Both the position numbers and the translations under genes were made by a program. Shown here one piece after another: positions 52,630 to 62,610 of a stretch of DNA of 64,000 bases; the first letter of the stretch is position 1; the number at the start of each line of letters is the position of its first letter. Under the pieces are notes generated by a model that saw nothing but the letters and a program-made list of their open reading frames with translations, was not told the DNA's origin and did no database searches. The stretch covers positions 744,001 through 808,000 of the forward strand of contig NZ_CP047952.1 of NCBI RefSeq assembly GCF_014279875.1, read 5' to 3'. This DNA is from Synechococcus sp. MEDNS5. Its GTDB lineage: Bacteria > Cyanobacteriota > Cyanobacteriia > PCC-6307 > Cyanobiaceae.

Positions 52630-54461
52630 CCGTTCAGCTCCAGGCCTGCGGCACGTTGTGTGTTGGCGCTCTGAGCGGCTCGGAGCAGATCGGCCACAGC
52701 CACCACCCCGAGATCGCCATCCCTGCGGCTGCGCAGACTCACGGCGTTTTGCTCGGCTTCTTTGGCACCGATCACGGCCAATACGGGAATTTTCATCTGT
52801 TCTCCGGTGCGGATCAACTTGCCGAGACGGTCGCCGCTGCGATCGATCGTGGCCCGCACCCCCGCCTGGGTGAGCTGGTCGAGCAGGCTTTCGGCGTAGG
52901 GTTGCACCTCATCGGTGACCGGCAGCAGCCGCACCTGCTCGGGTGCCAGCCAGAAGGGATAGTCGCCCGCGTAGTTCTCGGTCATGATCCCGAAGAACCG
53001 TTCCAGCGAGCCGAAGATGGCCCGGTGGATCATAATCGGGCGCTGCTTGCTGCCATCAGCAGCGATGTAATCGAGCTTGAACCGCTCCGGCAGGTTGAAA
53101 TCGAGCTGGATGGTGGAGCACTGCCACATCCGGCCGATGGCATCTTCGATCTTGAGATCGATCTTCGGACCGTAAAAAGCACCGCCGCCTTCATCGATCT
53201 TGTAGGCCCAGCTTTTGCGTTCCAGCGCTTCGATCAGGCCTTTGGTGGCCAGATCCCACACAGCGTCCTCGCCGATCGATTTCTCCGGGCGGGTGGAGAG
53301 GTTGATCTCGTAGTTGCTGAAATCGAAGGTGGAGAGAATCCGCTCTGTGAGGTCGAGAATTTTCAGAATCTCATCGCTGATCTGCTCGGGAAGGCAGAAC
53401 ACGTGGGCGTCGTCCTGGGTGAAGCCGCGCACGCGCATCAAGCCGTGCATCACACCCGGCCGCTCGTAGCGGTACACGGTTCCCAGTTCGGCCCAGCGGA
53501 TCGGCAGTTCCCGGTAGCTGCGCAACTTGCTGGCGTAGGTGAGCACGTGGAACGGGCAGTTCATCGGCTTGAGCTGGTACTCCCGCTCGTCCACCTGCAT
53601 CGGGCCGAACATGCTTTCGGCGTAGAAGTCGAGGTGGCCGGAGGTCTTCCAGAGGCTGATGTCGGCCACGTGGGGTGTGTAGAGCAGCTCGTAGCCGCCC
53701 TCGAAGTGGGCCTGGCGCCAGAAGTCCTCGATCAGCAGACGCATACGGGCGCCGCGGGGGTGCCAGAACACCAGCCCGGCGCCGGCTTCGTCTTCGATTG
53801 AGAACAGGTCGAGGTCTTTGCCAATGCGGCGATGGTCACGGCGCAGGGCTTCTTCCTTGCGGCGCTTGTGCTCGGCCAGCTGTTCGGGGGTCTCCCAGGC
53901 GGTGCCGTAGATCCGCTGCAACTGGGCCTTGGTTTCATCGCCGCGCCAGTAAGCGCCTGCCACGCTCTCCAGCTCAAAAGCCTTGGCGTTGAGCTGGCCG
54001 GTGTGTTCCACATGGGGCCCAGCGCAGAGATCCCACCATTCATTCCCCAGGGTGTAGAGGGTGATCGGCTCCTGCAGGCCCTCAAGAATTTCGAGTTTGT
54101 AGGGCTCGTTCTGGCTTCTGATTTTGGCCTCGGCGTCGGCTCGGCTCACCGCGACGCGCTCGAGAGGGAGCTTTTTGTTAATGATCTTGATCATCCCCTT
54201 CTTAATCGCCTTCAGATCGGCTTCGGTAAAGGGATCGGGGTTGTCGAAGTCGTAGTAGAAGCCGGATTCGGTCCAAGGCCCGATAGTGACACGGGCGTTA
54301 GGAAAGAGCTGTTGCACTGCCATAGCCATCACATGGCTCATGGAGTGGCGAATCTTGAGCAGCTGCTCGTTTTCGCTTGTTTTGGGCAGCACCACTGGGC
54401 TGGGGGAGGCTGAGGTCGTTGCTGCCGCGCTGCTCACCGTCTGATAATCGTGATTCGCCAT
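52626..54461 (-). CDS. thrS: Threonyl-tRNA synthetase, lacking the TGS domain
   Basis: A 611-residue class II synthetase. The editing domain begins RHSMSHVMAMAVQQLFP at about residue 38 and retains the HxxxH and C-containing DLCAGPHV site. The catalytic core has MNCPFHVLTY and RYERPGVMHGLMRVRGFTQDD, and the anticodon domain lies near EQVRLLPVTD. The usual N-terminal TGS domain of about 60 residues is missing; the first 37 residues are low-complexity (AATTSASPSPVVL). I recall the same short form in other cyanobacteria. ATG 54461 is used. Confidence 0.95.
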   Translation of the reverse strand: MANHDYQTVSSAAATTSASPSPVVLPKTSENEQLLKIRHSMSHVMAMAVQQLFPNARVTIGPWTESGFYYDFDNPDPFTEADLKAIKKGMIKIINKKLPLERVAVSRADAEAKIRSQNEPYKLEILEGLQEPITLYTLGNEWWDLCAGPHVEHTGQLNAKAFELESVAGAYWRGDETKAQLQRIYGTAWETPEQLAEHKRRKEEALRRDHRRIGKDLDLFSIEDEAGAGLVFWHPRGARMRLLIEDFWRQAHFEGGYELLYTPHVADISLWKTSGHLDFYAESMFGPMQVDEREYQLKPMNCPFHVLTYASKLRSYRELPIRWAELGTVYRYERPGVMHGLMRVRGFTQDDAHVFCLPEQISDEILKILDLTERILSTFDFSNYEINLSTRPEKSIGEDAVWDLATKGLIEALERKSWAYKIDEGGGAFYGPKIDLKIEDAIGRMWQCSTIQLDFNLPERFKLDYIAADGSKQRPIMIHRAIFGSLERFFGIMTENYAGDYPFWLAPEQVRLLPVTDEVQPYAESLLDQLTQAGVRATIDRSGDRLGKLIRTGEQMKIPVLAVIGAKEAEQNAVSLRSRRDGDLGVVAVADLLRAAQSANTQRAAGLELNG

Positions 54462-54489
54462 CCTATGGGGATACTGCCTGAAACCTTTG

Positions 54490-54807
54490 ATGAAGCCGGA
54501 TCGGGATCCTGAGGCCGATGCTCTGCTGGAGTCCCTATTGGATTCACTGCTGAAGGATTTCAATCACTGGTTCCATCGGGGAGAAGAGTTGCTGCAGGTC
54601 TGCCCAGACGTTGTGATGGATGTGGCGGACCGTGAAGCCATGGCGGCACGGCTTGATGAGGGCCTTCGTGCCATCGAGGCAACGCGAGCGCTCGTGAATG
54701 CCAGTCCTGAGGCGATGGCCGTGTCGATGGAGGCCATGGCGCCGTGGCACCAGCTGGTGATGGAGGTCTGGGCTCTGGCGGCTCAGGTGACCAAGGCGTC
54801 GCGATGA
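54490..54807 (+). CDS. DUF2605 family protein
   Basis: A 105-residue helical protein typical of cyanobacteria (ALLESLLDSLLKDFNHWFHRGEELL, then EGLRAIEATRALVNASPEAMAVSM). This pattern matches DUF2605. ATG 54490 is used; a TTG precedes it. It is divergent from thrS (28 bases between starts) and overlaps the following gene by four bases (ATGA). No function is known. Confidence 0.83.
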   Translation: MKPDRDPEADALLESLLDSLLKDFNHWFHRGEELLQVCPDVVMDVADREAMAARLDEGLRAIEATRALVNASPEAMAVSMEAMAPWHQLVMEVWALAAQVTKASR

Positions 54808-55199
54808 GGAGCGCTTCAGGCCATCGACGCAGTGGTTGGATCAGTCTGGGCTTGCTCGCTGCCCTCGTTCTGCGCGCACGAGGCGTGCCCCTGCTGCTGC
54901 CAGGGTGCCCTCTGCGAACTCTCACAGGGATCCCTTGCCCCACTTGCTTTCTGACTCGTTCGGCTTTGGCGACGCTGCACGGTGATCTCGGAGAAGCTCT
55001 GGAGCTTCATCTCTTCGGCCCGCCCCTGTTGTTGGGCCTGGGTTGGGTCGGATGGCGGCAGGGGGTCTTGGGCAGGGATCTGCCAAGGCTGGGGGCCTCC
55101 GGTTGGCTCGTGCTCCTCGGTCTCGGCTCTGGACTCGGTTTTTACTGGATCCTGCGCCTGACGCTTTGGTTTGTTCTGGATGTCTCCCTGCCTGCTTAA
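54804..55199 (+). CDS. DUF2752 family membrane protein
   Basis: A 131-residue protein with the DUF2752 core CPLRTLTGIPCPTCFLTRSA, containing the conserved Cys residues (C..L...TG..CP.C...R), followed by HGDLGEALELHLFGPPLLLGLGW. Two or three hydrophobic helices follow. ATG 54804 overlaps the DUF2605 stop, so the two genes are coupled. Function unknown. Confidence 0.85.
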   Translation: MRSASGHRRSGWISLGLLAALVLRARGVPLLLPGCPLRTLTGIPCPTCFLTRSALATLHGDLGEALELHLFGPPLLLGLGWVGWRQGVLGRDLPRLGASGWLVLLGLGSGLGFYWILRLTLWFVLDVSLPA

Positions 55200-55205
55200 T
55201 CGGCG

Positions 55206-55925
55206 TTAGGTGCCTTGGCGCAACTTGAGCAGATTGCTTTCATAAAACGCCAGGAGTTCGGCGTGGGTCTTCACGGGTTGCCCGTAGGCACTGCGCCCGG
55301 CATGGGTAGGAAAGGAGGCCCACTCCGGCGCCAGACGGTTCATGGCGGCCCTGGTCAGGCCATTGCGGTCAACCTCTTGAAGGGCTCCGCGTTTTTTCAC
55401 CAGGTGCAAAGCCGCCTGGTCCTGATGCTTGGGAGCGAAGCTGGGAAGCTTGAGGCTGCGGGCCGTTTCCTGCCAGGTGCTGGGCAGAAACTGGTAGGCG
55501 CCAGCCGCGGCACTGGAGTAGCGCTTCACCACGACGCGTTCGGGGTGACGGGACAGGTCTTGAAAAAGCCCGCCGCCGTAGAGGGTGCGGTAGCCAAGAT
55601 CTCGGCCGTCCTTCCAGGTCCCTTCGGCGTATCGGATGGTGTTGAGCAAGGCCCGGCGTTCGGGCGTGATTACGTACGGAGTGGCCTGGAGGTTGTCGCC
55701 GCGATTGTCCTGTGAATCACCACGAAGAGCTTCAGCCACGGTCTGGGCCTGTTCCACTCGCTTCTCGGAGCGTTCAGCCTGGATGCTCGTGCCAAGCGTC
55801 ATCATCAGACCCACGCTGAGGGCTCCAATGCCAAGGAACTTGGCTCCGGAGAACTTGGAAGAGCGGATCGGCGTGGCGGTTCGACGAAGCAAGTGGGCAA
55901 CACTCCAAACGAAATGAAGCGCCAC
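55206..55925 (-). CDS. GH104-like lysozyme / lytic transglycosylase
   Basis: A 239-residue exported muramidase. After an N-terminal hydrophobic segment (FLGIGALSVGLMMTLGTSIQA) comes the phage-lambda-endolysin-like domain: RRALLNTIRYAEGT with the catalytic Glu, GYRTLYGGGLF, AAGAYQFLPSTWQETA and LAPEWASFPTHAGRSAYGQ. It resembles a host-encoded peptidoglycan hydrolase rather than a prophage remnant; no phage genes are near. The start is uncertain; GTG 55925 is proposed and the frame is open to 56003. Confidence 0.83.
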   Translation of the reverse strand: MALHFVWSVAHLLRRTATPIRSSKFSGAKFLGIGALSVGLMMTLGTSIQAERSEKRVEQAQTVAEALRGDSQDNRGDNLQATPYVITPERRALLNTIRYAEGTWKDGRDLGYRTLYGGGLFQDLSRHPERVVVKRYSSAAAGAYQFLPSTWQETARSLKLPSFAPKHQDQAALHLVKKRGALQEVDRNGLTRAAMNRLAPEWASFPTHAGRSAYGQPVKTHAELLAFYESNLLKLRQGT

Positions 55926-56144
55926 CCTCGTCAATGGGATGGGGGTCTGACGAGGGGATCCGCCCACCTCTTGACGCAGTGAACCGTGTATGCCTAGGCA
56001 CAAAGACTCAGTCTGGAATTGACTCGAGACCCATGAGACCCCTTCCCGTTACTGGCCAGCTCCTGTTGAGCGAGGTCCGTGACCCTCCAGGGCTCTCAGG
56101 AAGCTTTAATCATTAGGGAAACTTTTTAATTCCTTTGCCAGCGA

Positions 56145-57158
56145 TTAGCTGCGCCTGAGAAAGCCCAGGGCTGCGCGAACCCTTTGCACGCTGGCATCCG
56201 CGACCGCACCGGCTCGCTCTCGGCCGATTTCCAAAACTGAGAGGAGCTGACCTCGGTCCTCCATCAGTTCGTGGTAGCGCTTCTGAATCGGATCGAGTGC
56301 AGCCACGGTGGCCTCTGCAAGAAGGGGTTTGAATTGACCCCACCCCATCTCAGAGCACTCCGCGGCTGCTGCCTCACGCCCTCTGCCGCTCAGAAGCGCA
56401 TAAAGCCCGAGGAGATTGTCTGTCTCCGGCCGTTCAGGGTTGCCGAACTCGAGGCCGCGTTCCGGATCAGTCTTGGCCCGTTTGATCTTTTTGGTGATCA
56501 GTTCCGGAGGGTCGAGCAAGGTGATGCGGCTTCCCTCGTTCGGGTCGCTCTTGCTCATCTTGCTGCGACCGTCAGTGAGGCTCATCACCCGAGCACCATC
56601 CTTGAGGATGAGCGGTTCGGGGACCTTCAGGATCGGAGCGTCCTCGCTCCCGAACCTGGCATTGATGCGTTGCTGTGCGATGTCGCGAGCGAGCTCCAGA
56701 TGCTGTTTTTGGTCTTCTCCGACAGGGACGAGGTCAGCGTCATAAAGAAGGATGTCAGCGGCCATGAGTACTGGGTAATCCAGGAGTCCCACAGACACGT
56801 TGTCCCCCTGTTTCACAGCCTTTTCCTTGAACTGGATCATGCGTTCCAGCCAGTTGAGGGGGGTGACGCAGTTCAGCAGCCAGCACAGTTCGCTGTGGGC
56901 GGGGACCTGGCTCTGCACAAAGATTGTGCAGAGCTCAGGATCAAGTCCGCAGGCCAGGTAGAGCGCAGCGGTGGAGAGGGTGTCCTCCGCCAGGCGTTGC
57001 GGGTCGTGGGGCACGGTTACGGCATGCAGATCCACCACGCAGAAGTACGTGTCGTGGTCGTGCTGCAAATCCACCCAGTTTCGGATTGCTCCGAGCCAGT
57101 TCCCCAGATGGAGGGCACCGGTTGGCTGGACGCCAGAAAGTACGCGTGGCCGACCCAT
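56145..57158 (-). CDS. trpS: Tryptophanyl-tRNA synthetase
   Basis: A 337-residue class I synthetase. The HIGH-type motif is GVQPTGALHLGNWLG near residue 10, and the KMSKS motif is KMSKSDPN near 200. TDPERGLEFGNPERPETDNL and VQSQVPAHSELCWLLNC are typical of bacterial TrpRS. It lies 3 bases after the RGG protein gene, on the same strand, so they may be co-transcribed. Confidence 0.96.
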   Translation of the reverse strand: MGRPRVLSGVQPTGALHLGNWLGAIRNWVDLQHDHDTYFCVVDLHAVTVPHDPQRLAEDTLSTAALYLACGLDPELCTIFVQSQVPAHSELCWLLNCVTPLNWLERMIQFKEKAVKQGDNVSVGLLDYPVLMAADILLYDADLVPVGEDQKQHLELARDIAQQRINARFGSEDAPILKVPEPLILKDGARVMSLTDGRSKMSKSDPNEGSRITLLDPPELITKKIKRAKTDPERGLEFGNPERPETDNLLGLYALLSGRGREAAAAECSEMGWGQFKPLLAEATVAALDPIQKRYHELMEDRGQLLSVLEIGRERAGAVADASVQRVRAALGFLRRS

Positions 57159-57161
57159 GGA

Positions 57162-57695
57162 TCAGGCTCCGGTCTCGCTGATCGGGCCTGCGTCGGCTGC
57201 AGCTTCTTCGGTGTTTTGTGCTTCAGGCTCTGCAGAAGCTGGCTCGACATCAGCGTCTGCACTGGTTTCGGGCTCAGGTTCAGGCTCTGGAGCAGGGGGC
57301 TGAGGCTTAGCGGGTCGTGCGAAAGGATCAGGCCTGGAGCTGCGACCTCCTTCACCGCGGCCTTCGCCACGACGGCCACCCCGATCATCATCACGGCGAG
57401 CGCCGCCACGGTTGCTCTGGGAGCGTTGCTGGGCCACCAGCTCGTCAAGCTTTCCCTCCTCGAGCATCTGCCCAAGGGTGCGGACGGCAAAGCCGAGCAC
57501 TGCCACGGTGGAGCGCAGATTGAGGGCTTCCTGGAGCGCCCGAGCGGATCGCATCTCGTTGTCGCTCAATCTGATCCTGAAGCCGCCACCCTCTCGGTTT
57601 CCGGGGCCGCGGCCACCTCGGGCTCCACGACCGCCCTCGCGGCCGCCTTCACCTGGTCCGCCCTGTTGGCGGGAATCGCTATAGGAATCAGTCAT
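57162..57695 (-). CDS. Arg/Gly-rich hypothetical protein
   Basis: A 177-residue protein in three parts. Residues 1-38 are RGG-rich (GGREGGRGARGGRGPGNRE), 39-90 are a helical core (RIRLSDNEMRSARALQEA and VRTLGQMLEEGKLDELV), and 91-177 are another RG-rich stretch followed by a Pro/Glu/Ala tail (PAPEPEPEPETSADAD). RGG repeats often bind RNA, so a nucleic-acid role is plausible. The low complexity also makes family assignment impossible by eye. It is directly upstream of trpS. Confidence 0.7.
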   Translation of the reverse strand: MTDSYSDSRQQGGPGEGGREGGRGARGGRGPGNREGGGFRIRLSDNEMRSARALQEALNLRSTVAVLGFAVRTLGQMLEEGKLDELVAQQRSQSNRGGARRDDDRGGRRGEGRGEGGRSSRPDPFARPAKPQPPAPEPEPEPETSADADVEPASAEPEAQNTEEAAADAGPISETGA

Positions 57696-57787
57696 GGCCT
57701 GGGGCCTGGAGTCAGGCGCAAGTGTGACGCATCACCGCAAACCCGCGAGTTTCTTGGGGAGCTTCGTCAGCTGTTTCAGCAGCTGTT

Positions 57788-58693
57788 TCAACCGTGGGTT
57801 CCCCGAAAAGTGATCTGTTGTTCCGCGTAATCCCTCGGCTCAAGATGGATTGTGCAGCGCACCGGTCCGAAGCGGGTCTCCAGTCGGTCCTCGACCTGCT
57901 CGGTGATGCGATGGGCTGCGGCGAGGTCATCAACATCCACCACCATGTGCATGTCGATAAAAACTCTCTGACCCAGGACCCCTCGGCTGGCGATGTCGTG
58001 GCAGTTCAAAACTCCTGGAACTCCCATGGCTTGCTCGTGGATTGCTTCGGGGGCAATGGCGATGTGATCGACTAGCCAGGGCAGGTTGTCCCGCAGAACG
58101 TGCCAGCAAACACGGATCAGAATCACGGCCAGGGGCATGGCCAGGGCCAGATCCAGCCAGTTCACCTTGAGGATCCAGGCTCCTGTCAGTCCCACTAGCA
58201 CGATCACGGTGGTCCAGATGTCGCTGGTGGTGTGATTGGCATCGGCCAGAAGCAGCTGACTGTTGAGCTTTCGTCCCTTGCGACGTTCGTAACGGGCCAG
58301 AAACACATTGAGAACGAGTACCAGGAGCAGCAGCAGCAGCTCGGAGCCTTCGATCTTCAGCTGCGGTAGGCCCTCCAGGATCCGTTGCCCGGCGGTGATC
58401 AGGATCTCGATCGCAGTGAAGAAGATGAAACCAGCGATCGCCAGGGCGCCGATGCCTTCGTATTTATCGTGTCCGTAAGGGTGGTCTCGGTCGGGCTTCG
58501 GGTCAGAGAGGCTGTTGGTGATCAGCGCCAGAAGGCTTGAAAGGGCATCCGTGGCGCTGTGCATGGCATCAGCGATCACCGCCAGGGATCCGCTCACCAA
58601 CCCCACCACAAGCTTCAGCGCGGTCATGCTGAGGTTGATGGATAAGGCCACCATCAGCACCCGCTTCACCTCATCTCGGCGGTCGCTGGCCAT
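57788..58693 (-). CDS. Cation diffusion facilitator (CDF) metal exporter
   Basis: A 301-residue, six-helix transporter exporting divalent metals in exchange for protons. Ligands are in VIADAMHSATD (helix 2, DxxHxxxD) and LLADANHTTSDIWTT (helix 5, HxxxD). RDHPYGHDKYE is typical of CDF loops. The C-terminal domain, with HMVVDVDDLAAAHRITEQVED, is metal-sensing. Zn/Fe/Mn preference is not readable. ATG 58693 is used; TTG 58717 opens the frame further. Confidence 0.92.
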   Translation of the reverse strand: MASDRRDEVKRVLMVALSINLSMTALKLVVGLVSGSLAVIADAMHSATDALSSLLALITNSLSDPKPDRDHPYGHDKYEGIGALAIAGFIFFTAIEILITAGQRILEGLPQLKIEGSELLLLLLVLVLNVFLARYERRKGRKLNSQLLLADANHTTSDIWTTVIVLVGLTGAWILKVNWLDLALAMPLAVILIRVCWHVLRDNLPWLVDHIAIAPEAIHEQAMGVPGVLNCHDIASRGVLGQRVFIDMHMVVDVDDLAAAHRITEQVEDRLETRFGPVRCTIHLEPRDYAEQQITFRGTHG

Positions 58694-58846
58694 GGGCGGC
58701 GAGTTCTTACTTATCAACCATATGGAGTGGTGTCCGTCCTGGCTGCAAGAGAGGGTCGGATTGCCTGCTGCACGATTGCAGGCTGGTCATCAACGTGTGC
58801 CTTAGGCAGCAGAGTGAGCTAGGAAAGCCGGGTCCGTGGACCCGTT

Positions 58847-60205
58847 GTGCAGTTTCCGGTTCAATCGATCCGCAACCTGGCCGGCTCCGGTTGGTCTCTC
58901 TCTCCTCACCTGGTGAGGCGGCTGGCTGTTTCCGCCGGTGTCCTCACTGCTGGGCACTGGCTGCTCACCGATGTGGCGCACATTCCTGGAGGAGGATTTG
59001 GCGTTGTTGCGGCTGGAGCCGGTTTCTGGTGGCTCACCCGGCCTGCGAAGGCTCCTTCCTTTAAGGAACCTGAATCGCTGAAGGCCTGGGTTCAGCGCTG
59101 CGAACAGGTGCTCTGCCAGTTCGCCGAACTTGAGACGGTTCTTGGGCTCACCGACCTGCGAGCTCCCCGAGCGGCCGAGCTGCAACAAAGGCTGGCTTTC
59201 GACGATCCGCTCAGCCTTGGGGTCGTGGCCACTGACGGCACACCGTTGCCGTCCACGGAGCGATTGCTAGGTGCGCTGGCGGGGGTTCGCAATCTCGACC
59301 TCTGCATCGGAAGGCCTCTTCCGGTTGTCGGCACGTCCTGGAGCTGGCCAGAAGATCTGCAGCAGCTCGATGTTCTTCTGCATGTGCTGTCCCTGCCACT
59401 GCGGGCGGCTGATCTGCTCTGGCTTGAGCAGCTGCCTGTTGATCGCCCTGTTTGGTTGCTGCTCGAGTCGGAGTCCTCCACTCCAGAGCAGATCCAGGCC
59501 TTGATCTGTCAGCTACCGGAGCGCTGGCATTCGCAGCTTCTCCCGTGGGAAGGAACCGCCGCGACTCTGCGGACGGTGCTTCAACCCGTGCGTCGTCAGC
59601 TTGAGGATCCGCAACGGGTTCGGGAGAGCACACGCCAACGGCTGTTGCGCGACCTGCATCGCCAGTGGCAGGCCGAACTGGAAGGGTTTCGCAGAGAACG
59701 GTTCCGTGCTCTGCTTCAGCGCAGCCAGTGGATTGTGGCCGGTGTGGTGGCTGCGTCACCGGTGCCCAGTGTCGATCTGTTGGCCGTCGCGGTCGGCAAC
59801 GGCCTGATGGTCAAGGAGATGGCCACGATCTGGAATTGCACTTGGAGTCAGGACGTCTTGCAGGCTGTGGTTCGTCAGCTCGGAGGTGCCGCGCTCGCCC
59901 AGGGCGTTGTGGAGTGGAGCGGGCAGGCTCTGCTTGGTCTTGCCAAGCTCGATGGAGCGAGCTGGCTAGCAGCTGGCGCTGTGCAAGCGTTGAGTGCTGC
60001 CTACCTCACCCGCGTCGTGGGAGCGTCGATGGCGGATTGGATGGCTCTCAATGCAGGTGTTGCGAAGCCTGACCTCGAGGAACTCAAACGTCAGGCGCCG
60101 TTGCTGGTAGCCCGTGCGGCAGAGCGAGAACGGCTTGATCTCCCCGTTTTCGCAAACCAGGCACGCGACTGGATCCGAGCGAGGAGCGACTGGAACGTGA
60201 CCTGA
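58847..60205 (+). CDS. DUF697-containing membrane protein
   Basis: A 452-residue protein. A short hydrophobic N-terminal part (LAVSAGVLTAGHWLL, then FGVVAAGAGFWWL) is followed by a long middle region that may descend from a P-loop GTPase domain but shows no GxxxxGKS/T. The C-terminus is DUF697-like: WIVAGVVAASPVPSVDLLAVAVGNGLMVKEMATIW. GTG 58847 is the apparent start. It is divergent from the CDF gene by about 150 bases. Function unknown. Confidence 0.78.
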   Translation: MQFPVQSIRNLAGSGWSLSPHLVRRLAVSAGVLTAGHWLLTDVAHIPGGGFGVVAAGAGFWWLTRPAKAPSFKEPESLKAWVQRCEQVLCQFAELETVLGLTDLRAPRAAELQQRLAFDDPLSLGVVATDGTPLPSTERLLGALAGVRNLDLCIGRPLPVVGTSWSWPEDLQQLDVLLHVLSLPLRAADLLWLEQLPVDRPVWLLLESESSTPEQIQALICQLPERWHSQLLPWEGTAATLRTVLQPVRRQLEDPQRVRESTRQRLLRDLHRQWQAELEGFRRERFRALLQRSQWIVAGVVAASPVPSVDLLAVAVGNGLMVKEMATIWNCTWSQDVLQAVVRQLGGAALAQGVVEWSGQALLGLAKLDGASWLAAGAVQALSAAYLTRVVGASMADWMALNAGVAKPDLEELKRQAPLLVARAAERERLDLPVFANQARDWIRARSDWNVT

Positions 60206-60213
60206 CTTCAAGA

Positions 60214-60238
60214 AGCTTCATGAAGTGTTCATGAAGCT
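60214..60238. promoter_or_regulatory. 25-bp perfect palindrome upstream of psbA
   Basis: AGCTTCATGAA, GTG, TTCATGAAGCT: 11-bp perfect arms. It contains two copies of TTCATGAA, 8 bases after the DUF697 stop and 131 bases before the psbA ATG. It has no T-run, so it looks more like an operator than a terminator. Confidence 0.55.
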
Positions 60239-60349
60239 GTCGTGAATTAATGCTGCGAGATGACTCGAATGATGTGATGTCGTGATTCTTGAACGACAAC
60301 TCCATAGCCTTAATTGCGAATCCAGGCTCTCTTTGAGCGTCCAGATTCG

Positions 60350-60362
60350 CTCCCGTACTCAT
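60350..60362 (+). promoter_or_regulatory. Leader motif shared by both psbA copies
   Basis: CTCCCGTACTCAT occurs here, 7 bases before the first psbA ATG, and again at 63824-63836, where its last AT is the start codon of the second copy. No Shine-Dalgarno is present in either leader. Confidence 0.55.
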
Positions 60363-60369
60363 TTGTTCT

Positions 60370-61446
60370 ATGGCTACCGCAATTCGCAGCGGTCGCACCG
60401 GCAGCTGGGAAAGCTTCTGTCAGTGGGTCACCGACACCAATAACCGCATTTATGTGGGTTGGTTCGGTGTGCTGATGATTCCCTGTCTGCTGGCTGCCAC
60501 CACCTGCTTCATTGTTGCTTTCATCGCAGCGCCCGCCGTCGACATCGACGGCATCCGTGAGCCCGTCGCCGGCTCCCTGATCTACGGCAACAACATCATC
60601 TCCGGTGCTGTTGTGCCTTCCTCGAACGCCATCGGCCTTCACTTCTATCCCATCTGGGAAGCTGCCTCCCTCGACGAGTGGCTGTACAACGGCGGTCCTT
60701 ACCAGCTGGTTGTTTTCCACTTCCTGATCGGCATCTCCGCCTACATGGGGCGTCAGTGGGAACTCTCCTACCGCCTCGGCATGCGCCCCTGGATCTGCGT
60801 GGCCTACAGCGCTCCGCTGTCGGCTGCTTTCGCCGTGTTCCTGGTGTACCCCTTCGGTCAGGGTTCCTTCTCTGACGGCATGCCCCTGGGCATCTCCGGC
60901 ACCTTCAACTTCATGCTGGTGTTCCAGGCAGAGCACAACATCCTGATGCACCCCTTCCACATGATGGGCGTCGCAGGTGTGTTCGGTGGCTCCCTGTTCT
61001 CCGCCATGCACGGCTCCCTGGTGACCTCCTCCCTGGTGCGTGAAACCACCGAGAGCGAGTCCCAGAACTACGGCTACAAGTTTGGCCAAGAGGAAGAGAC
61101 CTACAACATCGTGGCTGCCCACGGTTACTTCGGTCGCCTGATCTTCCAATACGCCTCCTTCAACAACAGCCGCAGCCTTCACTTCTTCCTGGCTGCCTGG
61201 CCCGTGGTCGGCATCTGGTTCACATCCATGGGCATCAGCACCATGGCGTTCAACCTGAACGGTTTCAACTTCAACCAGTCGGTTCTGGATGCTCAGGGCC
61301 GTGTCCTGAACACCTGGGCTGATGTGCTGAACCGCGCCAACCTCGGCATGGAAGTGATGCACGAGCGCAACGCTCACAACTTCCCCCTCGATCTGGCTGC
61401 GACTGAGTCCACTCCTGTGGCTCTGCAAGCACCCGCCATCGGCTGA
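60370..61446 (+). CDS. psbA: Photosystem II D1 protein, D1:1 (Q130) form
   Basis: A 358-residue D1 reaction-centre protein with five helices. RVQ-like segments EWELS are here GRQWELS: the residue at position 130 of the usual numbering is Gln (129 here because the N-terminus is one residue shorter), which marks the low-light D1:1 isoform. Ligands for Mn, QA/QB and P680 ([21 protein letters not shown]) are intact. The C-terminal extension after the processing site [12 protein letters not shown] is present. A terminator follows at 61491. Confidence 0.98.
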   Translation: MATAIRSGRTGSWESFCQWVTDTNNRIYVGWFGVLMIPCLLAATTCFIVAFIAAPAVDIDGIREPVAGSLIYGNNIISGAVVPSSNAIGLHFYPIWEAASLDEWLYNGGPYQLVVFHFLIGISAYMGRQWELSYRLGMRPWICVAYSAPLSAAFAVFLVYPFGQGSFSDGMPLGISGTFNFMLVFQAEHNILMHPFHMMGVAGVFGGSLFSAMHGSLVTSSLVRETTESESQNYGYKFGQEEETYNIVAAHGYFGRLIFQYASFNNSRSLHFFLAAWPVVGIWFTSMGISTMAFNLNGFNFNQSVLDAQGRVLNTWADVLNRANLGMEVMHERNAHNFPLDLAATESTPVALQAPAIG

Positions 61447-61488
61447 GGCTGAAGTCTCTACCAAAAGATTCAGCGTCAGTTGAATCGG

Positions 61489-61519
61489 AAAGCCCTCACC
61501 TCAAGGTGGGGGCTTTTTG
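61489..61519 (+). terminator. Rho-independent terminator of psbA
   Basis: AGCCCTCACC, TCAA, GGTGGGGGCT, then TTTTTG: 10-bp stem (one mismatch) and T-run, 43 bases after the psbA stop. It also separates psbA from the convergent gap1 gene. Confidence 0.88.
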
Positions 61520-61533
61520 TTGCGCTAAGCGAT

Positions 61534-62610
<1,077 letters not shown>

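Noticed and set aside
55206-55925. Prophage endolysin
   Set aside because: The domain resembles lambda endolysin, but it has an export signal and no phage genes nearby.
60310-61464. Long open frame antisense to psbA (about 384 codons)
   Set aside because: It mirrors the highly biased codons of psbA, has a His/Gly/Val composition unlike real proteins, and has no family motifs.
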